Source: Leptodontidium sp. MPI-SDFR-AT-0119
Taxonomy: Eukaryota; Ascomycota; Leotiomycetes; Helotiales; Leptodontidiaceae
Assembly (NCBI GenBank): GCA_020726505.1
Contig: JAHLEZ010000003.1
Coordinates: forward strand, 3,348,001-3,412,000
DNA: 64,000 nt
Reading direction: 5' to 3'
The notes under the pieces: model-generated
Told to the model about the DNA's origin: nothing
The model's database searches: none
What the model saw: only the letters and a program-made list of their open reading frames with translations
Position numbers and translations under genes: made by a program
Shown here: in pieces, positions 32,119 through 43,716 of the stretch
How the letters are laid out: each line of letters starts with the position of its first letter
How positions within the stretch are numbered: position 1 is the stretch's first letter

Positions 32119-32900
32119 TTTGATGTGATGTTTGGATTTGAATTGTGTGTAGGGATGTGTTGACAATTTGGAAAATTAGAATATAATCTGATGTGAGGGA
32201 GTTTCCAGGTAGAGGAACGAGCTGCTTGTATGTTTGCTTGTTTATGAATGCTTCATTCCTGAGGGGAATCGCTCCTACCTTTATACTTCATGAATTTTTG
32301 ATTGCCTTGAAATTATCCATAAGTGGTAGGCTCGAAGCATCCCAGTCTGCGGGGACGAGAGATCGACATGACGTTGAGCCTCGTATTCGACTCTCACTCT
32401 GCTAACGTTGCAAGCCCACAAGAATGCATCGCGAGCTTATTCTCTTGCTGCCCAAGCTCATTCCAGGCAAGCGGCCGACGAAAGTAAGACTATTCCGACA
32501 GTTTGTGATCATTTGACTATACACAAAGCTCACGATATTCGTAAAATTAATCAAAAGCGGCAATGGCGTGCAGTAACTGGAAGTTATTTTGGGGTGGCTG
32601 AACAAGCGTCTCCGGGGTATCACTGCCGGATCTGTTTTGCCGTCAAATGATCATCTGACAAAACTCGGCGGTGAGATGGAAAGCGATAGCCTTATGAGGC
32701 GGAGTTAATACCGCTGTAGCACAAACATATTATCCGTGTCCAGAAGAAGAGTTGTTCTGTGTTCTTCCGTTCGTATCGTTTTCTTCGAGGTGCGAGCAGT
32801 GCATATACGAAAGAAACGTTGCTGGTTGAGGCAATTTCATCAATAAAGTATCAACGTTTCTAACTGCCACTCGGGAATTAGGATCGTCCCGCAAGCACCG
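32119..32900. other. Intergenic, no gene recognised
   Basis: Promoter and leader of secreted copy B, then spacer without coding signal. Confidence 0.5.
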
Positions 32901-34092
32901 TCAGTGGATCTTACTCCGCAATTGATAGCGAGAGCTTAGAATTTGGAGCCAGCGGCAGTCAACAATATCCAGCCTTGTGAATACGATCTCAGCAATTTTG
33001 GTAACGGCAACGACAAGTGGTATGATGCGACCACCATCTGACATTTGACACGAGTTGACACCACCACTTGCGGAGTTCCCGAATGGCCCTCGAGAATCAT
33101 ATTTTCGACCACCCACAGGAAATTTGACATTCATTCGGTCCTTTTCGGGTTTCCACGCATCAGTAATCGGATCTGTTGTGCAGGTGAAGAGTACAAGATC
33201 GTATGTCAAATCGCCATCTCTTGAATCGGATTGAGCATTGGCCAAAGTGCTTATGTGTTGGAATTTCATGATTGAAATTACAATCCGATGCTTCTCCGGC
33301 TCAAAAGCCCAGAATTGAAACCTGGAACCCATTCAAAAGCCTGGAAACGCTGGCACGGAGAAGTTCGGATACTGATGTTGGAATCGAGTTTCTCCCTCTT
33401 CAGTTTGCGACAAACAAGCTTCGGCATCCTTCAGATTCCCAATGCGGGAGGAGCCGTCATGAGCTCATAGTAATATTCTTCGAGATCCTCGACGTATTCA
33501 GAACTCCACTGCGCAATCCGAGCTTTCATTGGTGGTCCCTCCTTGACTTCTACCATCTCAATATTCGCATATTGTGTCCTTGGTGCGAACCACTCTTCCC
33601 ACAAAGGACTTATATATATATATCACCTTTTTCGTGAGATGGACGGGGAAGGTGTCGAAGTTTTTGTATTTCAGTTGTCCGCGGACTGTCAGAGCACCAT
33701 CAAACGGACTGCTTCATCCGAACTGGCTCGGATCCTCCCTGGGTTGCCCAACGAACTTTTCGTTATCGGTAAACACCACTTCTACGATCGTAGGGCCCTG
33801 AAGAAATGCAGAAGACCATATTCGACACTGCAGGGGTGTTGCAAGTCTGCAGAATTCGCATAAGGATATAATGGAGGATGGGTGGGAGGCTTCCTTTTCG
33901 GGTCCACCTAGAGCACCTAGGTCGAATTTGATGGGGATTTCTGCGTTCTGCGTTCCGTGTGTAGCGTTTATCATGCATTCCAGACCATTCTATATTCGGA
34001 TTGACAAAAAAAGAAAGGCAAACCAGGCCATGGTCTAAGTGGTGTGTGTCCATGCAGGTCTTCAACCTCTCATCTAGCGATTCTTTGTACAC
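32901..34092 (-). pseudogene. Decayed gene of unidentified function
   Basis: On the minus strand a run of coding-like segments follows in order with breaks between them. From 34092: NPNIEWSGMHDKRYT; then a frameshift into EIPIKFDLGALGG..TIVEVVFTDNEKFV. A TGA (33714-33716) is followed in frame by SSPFDGALTVRGQLKYKNFD. At a TA microsatellite (33611-33623) the frame changes and reads WEEWFAPRTQYANIEMVEV. Another shift gives NLKDAEACLSQTEEGETRFQ; a TGA (33333-33335) precedes GSRFQFWAFEPEKHRIVIS and continues to about 32901. The sense of continuity across each break, not homology, is the evidence. No family recognised. Confidence 0.4.
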
Positions 34093-34460
34093 AGCTACTC
34101 CCGCACCTTTGCGCGCCTTATATCAAGATATTCTGCACGTAGAAACTTCTGCTTTCGAGGTTCGTAATGGCTGCCTTGTTTGATCGGTGGACTTGTGTTT
34201 TGAGCGAGAACTGGAGAACGCGCCGCGGACTCGAACCTCGCGCGAAGTACGCTATCACACGTGACGTCTCAGGCCTACCCCTTTTCTCGAACTTCTCCTC
34301 GCTTGCAATGTTTTTATTTGACGATCCAGAATATATAAAACGTTTGGACTTGCTCACACTACTCTATGGATGCGGAATGATTCCAAAGCCACCGATTAGG
34401 GAAGGCTCGCGATTCTATGACCGAATATCTAGCCAGCCAACCCAAAGACCGAAAGACCGC
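34093..34460. other. Intergenic, no gene recognised
   Basis: Short spacer beyond the 3' end of the alcohol dehydrogenase. A plus-strand open frame (34167-34685) is mostly antisense to its last exon. Confidence 0.5.
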
Positions 34461-35770
34461 TCACTCCCATACCAACACAGCTTTGATGACCTTGCCGCTC
34501 AAGACATCCTTTGCCGCATTGTTCATGTCTTTGGCAGAATACTTAACAATCAGGTCCGTGAAGGGAAAATATCCGCTCTTCCATGCTCCTACCAGGAGCG
34601 GGATGAACTCTTGAGGATAACAGTTACCCATTGCACAGCCCAGGTACACTCGACCAGTGTTGACAGTATCGAAAATACATGTTGAAACCTCGGCTGTCAG
34701 CTGTACAATCTGTCAGTGAGAAATACCAGAAATACTTAAGTCCAAGACTCGCCTGTCCCACTCCAACCTGCACCACCATTCCCTTCTTCGCAGTGGCTTT
34801 CAATAAGTTTGCCACGATTTCAGGTCTCCCGGTTGTATCGATCGTTCCATCAACTCCCTTACCCTCGGTAACTTCCAACAGAGCAGTCTTCAGATTATCA
34901 TGTTCCCGGGAATTGATCACATCGGTAGCACCATACTTCTTGGCAAGCTCTAAACGCTCTGGAACGATGTCTACAGCAATGACCTTTTTTGGTGGCGATG
35001 GCGAAAGCCTCAACGCCATCAACGCGGCTAAGCCAACAGCACCCGCTCCCACGACACAGACGATATCGCCTCCCTTTGGTTGCAGGACATTCATCATGGC
35101 TATAATCTAGATTAGGGCAAGCTGTCGAGAGCTATCTGAGGGTACTCACCACCAGCACCTGTCATGATCCCACACCCTAAAGGTGCAAGGTCATCCAGGG
35201 GCAAGCTCTTATCAATCTTCACCACACTCGTAGCCATAACTACAGCATGCTTCGAGAACGAGCTCTGCCCAAAGAAATGCGACGTAACTGCACCTGCAGC
35301 TTCAGTGCTGTAGGCTTTTGACCCATCACTTCTCCCAACACCAAAGTTCCCTTTCTCAAAATCGTAGCAGAACGAAGTCTCGTGGTTCTTGCAGTACTTG
35401 CAGTCTCCACAACAGGTGTATGTGAGAAGTACGTGGTCTCCAGCAGAGGTGTTCTTGACCCCTGCTCCTGTCTTGACTACCACTCCTGCTCCTAGAAATA
35501 AGTTAGTATGATACGCAGAGAAATTTCTGTCCCCCTCTGTCCACCTGACAAAAGGCGTGAAGTAGTGGAAAATCTACCTTCATGGCCGAACACGCCTGGA
35601 AACAAACCGGGCACAGTCTTCTCCTTCGCAAAATTCAGATCGGTATGACAGACGCCTGTTGCTTTGATTTCGACAAGCACTTCATCGTCTCGGAGCTGAT
35701 CCTCAACAGTAACTGCTTGGTAAATAAACGGAGCTCCAGGCTCCTGTACCACCAGAGCTTCAGTAATCAT
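34461..35770 (-). CDS. Zinc-dependent alcohol dehydrogenase (aryl/benzyl alcohol type)
   Basis: Oxidises an alcohol to the aldehyde with NAD. Exons in transcript order are 35770-35578, 35491-35150, 35099-34753 and 34700-34461, giving 373 residues. Introns 1 and 2 are GT-AG. Intron 3 (34701-34752) is GC-AG, with the strong donor CAG|GCGAGT; it is required because the GT-only reading runs into a stop and loses the family C terminus (QEFIPLLVGAWKSGYFPF). Catalytic zinc ligands: Cys41 (TGVCHTD), His63 (GHEG) and Cys171 (LGCGIMTGAG). Structural zinc: Cys92, Cys95, Cys98, Cys106. Rossmann loop GAGAVG near 196-201, with Asp222 at the end of the second strand, which favours NAD over NADP. It looks intact. 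The substrate is inferred from family resemblance only. Confidence 0.92.
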
Positions 35771-37532
35771 AATGGCGAGTGAGATCTCAATAACAAATCA
35801 GTTCTAGAAAAGGAGTTTGAATGTGCTGGGAATGGAACTGAGGATGCAACGTTGTCTACCGCATCTCTGAGTTCGGGACACACATGAGGTTAGTACGCGT
35901 TTCGTGTCTGCGAGTTCCCGGTAGCTACATTCGGCTGTTCGAAGGGGCAATTTCGTGGTACTTGCTTGCCTGGTTAAGAGTCAGGAGAACCATCGCGGAT
36001 GTTATCACGACCCCGCCCCGCGATCTAGATCTGGAAGTGGGGGCTGGTGGGGGATTGCCGTGCGGGGCAGATGTGGGCAATGTGGAACTCATGTTCTGTT
36101 AAATTGTTGCAAGAATATTGAGAACTAGGAATGGATAGTGTCTGTAATGGTTGGCGATACTAATTTTTGCAAGGGAAAATGGTAGCTATTTAAACTTAAA
36201 TTTAGAGTTACTTCTAGCATACCTTATCTACCACATGCTGCTGCATGGCAACCGCCTGGAAAGATTGTTTAGATCCACACATCTTAAATATAGAAATGAG
36301 CTTCCACGAGTGGCAGCCATATTCAACTGGGCCGTCACATTTGGCTTCAAGATTTCGATCTTGTACCGTGAAGAAGACAATATTGTCATGCGCAGTAGCG
36401 CCATCGTTGAGGACATGTGAGCATGCGATCTTGAGGTAAGTCTAAACTGTTGCCCTGAGGTGTACAAGACACATTGGATTCATCCGAAGTTCGGTCTAAT
36501 ACTTTCTGGTTTCGAAAGGTTGACTGAATGAACTCCCATCGAACAGCTTTGAAGTGATGATCTAGGGTTAAGGTATGGATCTTACTTTGGCAGATCTTGC
36601 TGTGAGCAGAGACTTCGAGTTAACCATAACAAAGGCTCACCCAGATCTGCAAGATCTGCAAAATCTTTTAGAACCATCGCGAGCGTGGCATTGGCATTTG
36701 GCGTAGGCGATCATCTCACTCATTGAACTGGAGAGCTAAATTGCCACAGGTATTGCAATTCTGAAGTGAATGCATTAATCTAGGAGATACCTCTTGAAGC
36801 CAAAGCCTTGAAAAGGAAATTTACCAACTCAGCGTTGACGGAATTCGAAACTGTTGAGTTTCTCTGTACTGGCGAGCTCATGCCCCAGTATTCGAAGCTT
36901 CACATGCATGCCTCCATTCCCACATGGCCCTCGGCAGAGCTAAATTACCCCACAGATCATCAATAATCTCGCATCAACTCCACCTTTCCCCGCCATCCCA
37001 AGCCCCTGTTCCTGCGCCGCTCCTCGGAGCCAAAAACTCAAAAGGTCTAAAGGTTATTATCCCGTACCAATCATTTCACTTCAATGTTCAGACCTCAACA
37101 AGGGACTTCTGCATCCAAGCAGGTCTACACGACGGAAAAATTAGATGAACGCCAGCACAGAGGCATGGCTATATATGTGAGCGGGGAACAGTTATCAGAT
37201 GCGGCCGAGGTTTGTCAAAGCAGGTTATGGAGAGGATCTATCGCGAATGGAGGTGACCGTTGAAAGGGCTAGAAAAACTTGAGATGCAAGCTCGACTTAG
37301 AGCCCTGTCATCGTTGCCAGACAGGTCCCAGGTGACATGGTGAAAGCCTCCTCGGCGGTGACAAGACGGCAGGTCCTAGAGAACTTGGCAGGTGCACTAA
37401 ATTGAAGGCCGTTGCTCTGCAAGGCAAGCCAAAAAGTATATATTGAGCTGCCCGTCTTTAAAGACTTTCGTCTCCAGCCGATTTCCCTGATACTCACTCT
37501 CGCTTCTCACTGAAATCATCACTCCATTCAAA
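35771..37532. other. Intergenic, no gene recognised
   Basis: 1.8 kb of spacer holding the promoter of the ADH on one side and of the HsbA-like gene on the other (TATATATT near 37437-37444). Open frames are short and motif-free. Confidence 0.5.
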
Positions 37533-38126
37533 ATGCTTCTCGCCCAGATCCTCCTCCCGATTACCTTCTTGGTATCTCACGCCCTCGCAGATGGAGCATC
37601 CATATCTGCAGCGATCGACAACATCTCAGCCGCAACGGCGAAGTTGAATGAAACAGTCGCAGAGTTCCCAGATAACCCCATCCTCGGCCTCACAGACATC
37701 GGCGAGCTTCTCGTGGACTCCACCGCTGCCCTGATAAGCATCAAGCAGGGGACCAAAGTCGCCGAAGCATCTGGCAACTTGACTCTGTATGTTCACTATT
37801 TCTTACTTAACAAATGCTTGCAGCTACTAACGTGTTTATGTTTTAGTCTCGAGGCGTTTGGTCTCGCTGGGAAGATCACTTCCCTGTCATCGACGGTCCA
37901 GTCCACTCTGGACACCACTGTGGCTGCCAAGTCGAAATTCGATAAACTTCTCATTGTTTCGCCTATCGTCTTGCTCAACTTGAAGCAACAGAGGAGTGCC
38001 ACTGTGGATTTTGGGGACGCGGTCACCGAGAAGGTCCCTGTGGAGCTTCAGCCTATTGCGAAGAACTTGCAAGCTCCGATTTTGGCGGCTCTCGATAAGG
38101 CTATTGCTGCGTACAAGATATTCTAG
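37533..38126 (+). CDS. Secreted HsbA-like (hydrophobic surface binding) protein
   Basis: Exons are 37533-37786 and 37847-38126, giving 177 residues. The 60 bp intron GTATGT..TTTTAG carries a textbook branch site CTACTAAC. Signal peptide MLLAQILLPITFLVSHALA is followed by a cysteine-free, Ala-rich all-helical body (ISAAIDNISAATAKLNETV; APILAALDKAIAAYKIF at the end). This length, lack of Cys and alternating small/hydrophobic pattern match the HsbA family, secreted proteins that coat hydrophobic surfaces and recruit lipolytic enzymes. Identification rests on pattern rather than a diagnostic motif. Confidence 0.75.
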   Translation: MLLAQILLPITFLVSHALADGASISAAIDNISAATAKLNETVAEFPDNPILGLTDIGELLVDSTAALISIKQGTKVAEASGNLTLYVHYFLLNKCLQLLTCLCFSLEAFGLAGKITSLSSTVQSTLDTTVAAKSKFDKLLIVSPIVLLNLKQQRSATVDFGDAVTEKVPVELQPIAKNLQAPILAALDKAIAAYKIF

Positions 38127-39453
38127 TTAGGGAATGCTTGGTGGGGTTGCCGAGCTGAGAGAAGACGGTAATTTCGTGACATCGATTGAGAATGGATGTC
38201 CAGCGAGCAAAATAAAAAACACCATTTACGAACAACAAACTTGTCCCAAGACACAATGAGTGACATGCCACTTTAGCTTAAACCTTAGATATTTTACTCC
38301 AAAATGGTCATCTGGCATCGATGAGGTATCTATTACGTGAATTTGCAAGCAGCGAGACAAGACGCAAGTTCCACAATCCCCCTGTTCATTTCCACCAGTG
38401 ATGCATTCAATCATTGGAACAACCTAAAATGGGAAGATAATATCTTTGTTATATTGCCTCACTCTGTTCAGTTGATCTAGCAATACTTTCATTTCACATT
38501 TTGCAATCTTGTGGGAGGAGACCCACCTACCTCAAGGTCCCTGCCCAGGTAATCTGCATTGTCACGTGGAACATGAGTCACGTGGAATTCGACAGATGGC
38601 ACAGCACGAAGGGAGGGAGGGCCGAAACAGTTCTTATCTTTCGCAAAGACTGTCTTCAGGAAGCAGAGCAGTAAATACTTGCTTGCAATTTTAGATTTCA
38701 AGTTCATGCCACCCAAATACCTACCTAGAAATTACCTAACGTCGCAGCGAAGTGGATGTGCCGACACCCAGGACTTCATCCGATGAGAAGATAACTAATA
38801 AAGTGGAAAAATCATTGAGAGTCTAGACTCATGAGACACCTCCTACGAAAATATTTTCTATAGAATCGTATCAAGCTTTTGAATGACAGCTTGTGCTGTA
38901 GAGTTGTGAGAACCCTGGTTCAGATGAAATGGATACCCCAACTCGAGAGCAAAATCACCCCAAGCCACAGGCTAGGAGAATCCACGTGTGGCCAGAATTT
39001 GGTGTTACCAGCCCTGTAGACTTCTGAAACCCGCCACTCGAAGCGCTAGTTCTGGCGTTCGTTAGGCGAATGACGCCTTGCAGCTCCAGGTTCAGCAACC
39101 ATCTGACAGAATACTTACCTTCAGCTGCAATTGGACTTTTCCATGCATGCAATGTCTTCAGATGTCTTTCCTGAGAGATTATTTTCGTATCTTGAAATAA
39201 AAATCTAAATATTCCTCAAACCGTATGTGCCTCACTTTGTAACCAGGAGAAAACCTGGACCCGCAATGTTGTTTGATACGTATCAGTAAGCATAAGCAAA
39301 CGTAAAGTCGATGGCTTCCCATCTCATATCGAATTCATCTCGAGATCTCAATCCTCATCGTTTGTTGCCAATACTAAACCCTATAAGAATCAACGTTTAT
39401 ACGTATTCCCAGGTTCTTCAAACTACCTCACGAACCCATCCTCTCCCACCACG
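38127..39453. other. Intergenic, no gene recognised
   Basis: AT-rich spacer with short frames only. A TATAAG about 76 bp before 39454 probably belongs to the next gene. Confidence 0.5.
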
Positions 39454-40080
39454 ATGATTCTCGAAATCTGCCAGCTCAAAGTCAAATCAAACCTCTCACC
39501 ATCAGATCCTTCACTGCTAAAGGCTCTATCAAAAGCACGAACAGAGCTCAAAGAGAGAGTACACAACACCAATTCGCGATTCTACCAATGTATCGAAGAC
39601 CCCACTCTCATCTACATCCTTGGTGTATGGCCATCTCTAGCACGGCATACAGAATTCCTAAAAACTCCCGAAAAGTCAGATATATTAGATTCTCAAGAAG
39701 ATCTGTTTGACTTTGGATGGATCCTGCACATGGAGATTGGAGAGAGGGGAATGGATGAGCTGCCGCTTGAGGCACCGGTTATGGCGATCACGAGACTTTT
39801 CATGAAGGATGGGGAGGAGCATGTCAAAGCGTGTGAGGAGATCGAGCGGAAGTACAGAGGAGTTGTTGCTGAGGGGAGGAGGCCGTGGAGTGTGGTTGAT
39901 GGCTGGAGGATTGATTGTGAAGAGGGCAAGAATGAAGGTGTCATGATCACGGGGTGGGAGGGAGTGGATGTTCATGAAGCTTTCACTAAGAGAACGAGGG
40001 AAGAGCATCCAGAATATGCATCAGTGACGAAACACTATGATAGGATGGAGGTCAAGCATGCGAAGAATATGGAAGCTTGA
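39454..40080 (+). CDS. ABM-like (antibiotic biosynthesis monooxygenase fold) protein
   Basis: Intronless, 208 residues. Two halves each look like a dimeric alpha/beta-barrel unit. The first has DPTLIYILGVWPSLARHTEF, the second EGVMITGWEGVDVHEAFTKR followed by HYDRMEVKHAKN. This tandem ABM-like form is common in fungi and may act as a small cytosolic monooxygenase or as a heme or ligand binding protein. No signal peptide. Function unassigned; fold assignment moderate. Confidence 0.7.
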   Translation: MILEICQLKVKSNLSPSDPSLLKALSKARTELKERVHNTNSRFYQCIEDPTLIYILGVWPSLARHTEFLKTPEKSDILDSQEDLFDFGWILHMEIGERGMDELPLEAPVMAITRLFMKDGEEHVKACEEIERKYRGVVAEGRRPWSVVDGWRIDCEEGKNEGVMITGWEGVDVHEAFTKRTREEHPEYASVTKHYDRMEVKHAKNMEA

Positions 40081-40541
40081 AGTTGGGTTTTGGTTGTCTG
40101 AAGCCAACGACAGCAACAGGAAACGAGTCCGGCATCGAGGTGTGAGAATTGGCTTTGTATTCAGCCCAATAAATCGAGTTCAGTTTTAAAAATACCCAAT
40201 TCAGAGTTTCGAAATTCAGCCTCTGGTGTATTTCAAGGAATGTACCATCCATTCCATTCAGAAGATGCGAAATATTTCCTCCTCTCGCAAGAAAATATCA
40301 CCCAACCCACCCATGAAGCTAACATCCAGAAATCCCACAGTACCAATCTACTGGGAACCTCAAAATGCAGCAATTAGACGAAAATGGCATCATATATATC
40401 AGCTATCTTTTAGCCCTACAGCTATTGGAGTTTCTCTAGAAAACTAGAATCGGAAGCTTAAAATCTTCATCCATTATCTTTCCCTTGGCCTTGCAAACAT
40501 CCCAATCACCACTCTCCATCCCCTCGGAAATATATTTCCCA
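40081..40541. other. Intergenic, no gene recognised
   Basis: 3' flank of the ABM-like gene and upstream region of the thaumatin-like pseudogene. Confidence 0.5.
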
Positions 40542-41509
40542 TTGAAAGATGCTGCCATCATTTGCGGAACTGTCGCACTCGTCGTGTCGATATCATCTGC
40601 CAACGTCCTCAGCACCACTGCTTTCGGAACAAACCCATCCAGCGGTCCTTACATCACGATCTTTCCAAACGGAACCACCTTCGAAAATGCCACAATTCAA
40701 ACATAAAGTATCCGTGGTGATGGAATGATCACCAACATCACGAACAACCATAATTACCTCACCGATGTGCGTTTTCGGACAAGTAACATACTTCCACCAC
40801 GACCAGGAAGCCGAGGATATGAGACTGGGGCTCAATGGCACACAAGGCGTCTTGGTCCAGCCAGGAGCAATCATGCAGTACGGAAACATTAGCATCGCTC
40901 CTCAGAATGGCGCTTTCCATGCTCGGTGGGACTGTAATGATAAATGCCAGAACTGCACTGGTATCTGGAAACTCTTGTAGGGATCGAAGATAAATGATCC
41001 TGGAAGTACTCGCCATGGACAGTCCCTTAGCCCGGATGTTTTTACTCTCAATGAGTACGCCATTGGTGGCAAGAACGTCTGGGATAACCTTTCCAATGGT
41101 ACATTTGCTACTTTTGCTCCAAGATTGAGGCTGAGCTAACGAGACATCAGTCAATGGCCACCACATTAATTTCCACATGAGCATTCCCGGTACCAACTGT
41201 AGGGAACGTTCCTGCTACATCACAGTTGAGCAGCTCTTGTCTGTCTGCCCAAAGGAAAACCAGTTCAGCACGGCTGGAGAGATGACCAACACCACTCTAT
41301 ATGGATGCAGACCCATGTGCAAACTCACCAACACCGAAGAGCGCTGCTGTGAAGGCAAATACCATGATCGCGGTGTCTGCCAGAAATATAGTATGTGGCT
41401 CAAGGAGCTCTGCCCTGACGCTTACGCCTGGCCTCATGATGATCCCACGAATGTCGACTTCTGCTATGGCGCCGAGGCTCGCAATCTCGCTGTTGGTCCT
41501 ATCGCTTAA
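40542..41509 (+). pseudogene. Decayed thaumatin-like protein gene
   Basis: The 3' half is a clear thaumatin-like C terminus: DVFTLNEYAIGGKNVWDNLS, a 52 bp GT-AG intron (41099-41150), VNGHHINFHMSIPGTNC, CKLTNTEERCCEGKYHDRGVC and CPDAYAWPHDDPTNVDFC. The 5' half is broken. The likely signal-peptide start reads TTG (40542) where ATG is expected. TAA at 40704-40706 and TAG at 40978-40980 interrupt frames that otherwise continue (ITNITNNHNYL; GSKINDPGSTRHG). A frameshift separates ITNNHNYL from CVFGQVTYFHHDQ near 40762. TAA and TAG are each one C-to-T step from Gln codons. Thaumatin-like proteins are secreted beta-sandwich proteins, some with glucanase activity. An unrecognised intron could rescue one lesion, but several would be needed. 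Confidence 0.6.
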
Positions 41510-41739
41510 GGTGCCAACTCAAGTCTGCATTGAGAATAGCGTTTGTTAGTGTTGAGGAATTAAGTTTTACCTGTTCGGGAATTGCCAGCTGCGACACGGA
41601 GTATATGACAGAAGCTCCTATTGCGGAGAAGGTTTTGTGTGCAGTTCAGGGCTTTTTGGAACTATTATAGACCGTGGTAATATAATTTCCTTTTTGGAAA
41701 TTTTGTTTACCTTCCTGCGAAATGTGATTCGCGCTAATT

Positions 41740-41758
41740 GGGGGGGGGGGGGGGGGGG
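41740..41758 (+). repeat. Poly-G tract, 19 G
   Basis: Uninterrupted run of 19 G. Length may be affected by sequencing error. Confidence 0.8.
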
Positions 41759-43147
41759 TTGGAGATTTGCTGATCTCGCATGAAGGTATCCTTTTCGAAC
41801 TTGGAAGAACGTTGATGAGACTACAATTCAGGCGTCAACATCATATGCTCTGTGGCAGATGAGCCTTGGATCGTGCTTCCTGGGCAGTGGATCGAACGAC
41901 CTGCAATTGAAGCAGGTGCTCTCCATGTCTTCGAGTTTGAAATGGCCCATGGTGGATATTGTTCGCTGGGAAACTTGATCTCCTTACTCGTTCGTCCTGG
42001 TCCTTGGATTGTCCGCTTGAAATCAACCCAGGATTCAGGTGTCTGGTAGACGGGTCGATTAGCATGGCTCTGTCATAGACGAAACTTCGAAGCTAGGACA
42101 GGATGCTTTCAAGAAATCAAACAACAAGGACCATCACGCATGCCGCGCACCATCGCCACGAAAATCCAATCTATGAAGGAGAGCAGTCTTCCACCTTCAG
42201 TGTCGATGATGCGCGAGTTCTCGAAAGAACCGTCGCAGCATTGCTTTGCTCTGGACAAGCCCTGAGATCCAGAGGGATGAGGAGGGATGGAGCAAAACCG
42301 AGGAGCGAATCCGGAGACTGCGTACGTCTCATTGAAGGTAGGTTCCAAACCTCTCGCCAGCATCGTTGAGATCCATCCCAAGACTTGCAAGTCAGGCCAC
42401 GGCATGTGTACAATTCCCATTCCCAGATTCGCAGGAGGAGACTTTGCATGGCAAAAAAAAAAGGCAACTGGAGATTCTTCTCAAAGAATCTCACGAGGGT
42501 GTCGACAGTTCTGCGCGTCGTTTGCTCGATATCCGGGTATTTGACAGATGCCAGTTACAAGAATACAATGTTCCTTAAGGCAGCCTAGCAATAGCAGAAC
42601 AGAGTAGAACTGTAGAAGTTCAGTGCCAAGACAGAAAATTGCGAGGATATCAATGATCCTGCACGTCGTCTCCTTCATTTGCTGTCGTTTGATGGATCTT
42701 GCAACTCCGCAGAGTATCGAGATGTGCTGGGAGGCATTTCGCAACGAGGAATAAGATCAAACATGAATCACGCCGACGTATTCTTCCTGATGAAGCTTGC
42801 CAGAATATCGATGATCATGAGGTCGCTTGTTGTATTTGCGGATCTGTTCGCGATGCAGCTTAGAACCATTGAATCTAATTCAGAAGCCGCCAGCTTCCTG
42901 CACATCGTCTGTCGGATGACTCGTGTAGGAGAATTATGAGCTCGTTAAAGACGTTTGGGGGATGCAATAGGTTATCACCGACTCACACACCTAGTTGTTC
43001 TGGAAAATCCATGGAGAAAGACATCGTGCCGTGCGTGTGCCGATGCCCAATCAATCGCCTGGAGGCAACTCCCATCGCTACTGGAAATAAGTCATCCGAG
43101 CACATCATGTAAAGTTACGAAGCAAACAGCCTCAATCACATTCAAAA

Positions 43148-43405
43148 ATGCCTCCAAAAATGGCTCACAAATTCGTCCCGATGTCAATATCGACTGATGA
43201 CGAGGACTGCAGTACAGAGATACCTGCACGTCGGGCGATTCGTGTGTACGGTTCAGGAGTTTTGGGCTCGTTTGTAATCTTCAGGAAGTCTTGGTCCGAG
43301 TCGTATGTTCGCTTTGGGTTAATGAAATTCGGCGAACCTCGGCCAAACTACAGGGAAGATCCACTGAATCCATCAGAGACGTGGATCCCTTCAGCCGGTG
43401 CTTAG
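43148..43405 (+). CDS. Possible small hypothetical protein (85 aa)
   Basis: The frame starts with ATG in a good context (AAAAATGCC) and encodes MPPKMAHKFVPMSISTDDED, then a mixed sequence ending SETWIPSAGA. No signal peptide, no recognised domain, no intron. Could be chance. Confidence 0.2.
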   Translation: MPPKMAHKFVPMSISTDDEDCSTEIPARRAIRVYGSGVLGSFVIFRKSWSESYVRFGLMKFGEPRPNYREDPLNPSETWIPSAGA

Positions 43406-43671
43406 TGGCATGGGGATTTGGGGCAGCGCCCACTAAGGTTCATGGAGAAGGTGGAGAAGCATTCGTGAGAGTTCTTGACGACCTTCAGCATTTTGCTGTG
43501 GCAACAACTTAGGTACACTGCGAACAAAAACAGCCAAGCCCAGCTCGCATGGCGTGGCTGCCATGCATCTCGGATGGTCGAGCGGATCTCACCCCCTGGA
43601 CGATTGTCTGTTCAGGCTATATTGCCGTCTGGACCGTCAGCGTGATGGGGCAACTAAACCGTGTTGAGATC

Positions 43672-43716
43672 CTGGGGCGGGTTGGGAATATCGTTGAAGC
43701 TCTGTCAAGCCCGGGG
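43672..43716 (+). promoter_or_regulatory. Paired CreA-type sites upstream of the sugar transporter
   Basis: CTGGGG (43672-43677) and CCGGGG (43711-43716) both match the carbon catabolite repressor consensus SYGGRG. A third match, CCGGGG, is at 44009-44014. Clusters of two or more such sites are typical of glucose-repressed sugar transporter genes, but the motif is short and chance matches are common. Confidence 0.35.

Noticed and set aside
34213..34275. Possible tRNA on the minus strand (GGTTCGAGTCC resembling a B box)
   Set aside because: The T stem has a mismatch, no A box is found at the right distance and no acceptor stem pairs.
34167..34685. Plus-strand 172-codon open frame
   Set aside because: Mostly antisense to the last exon of the alcohol dehydrogenase; no domain or start support.
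41740..41758. Poly-G tract as a retroelement or telomere-like feature
   Set aside because: A plain homopolymer with no adjacent element; could also be sequencing slippage.
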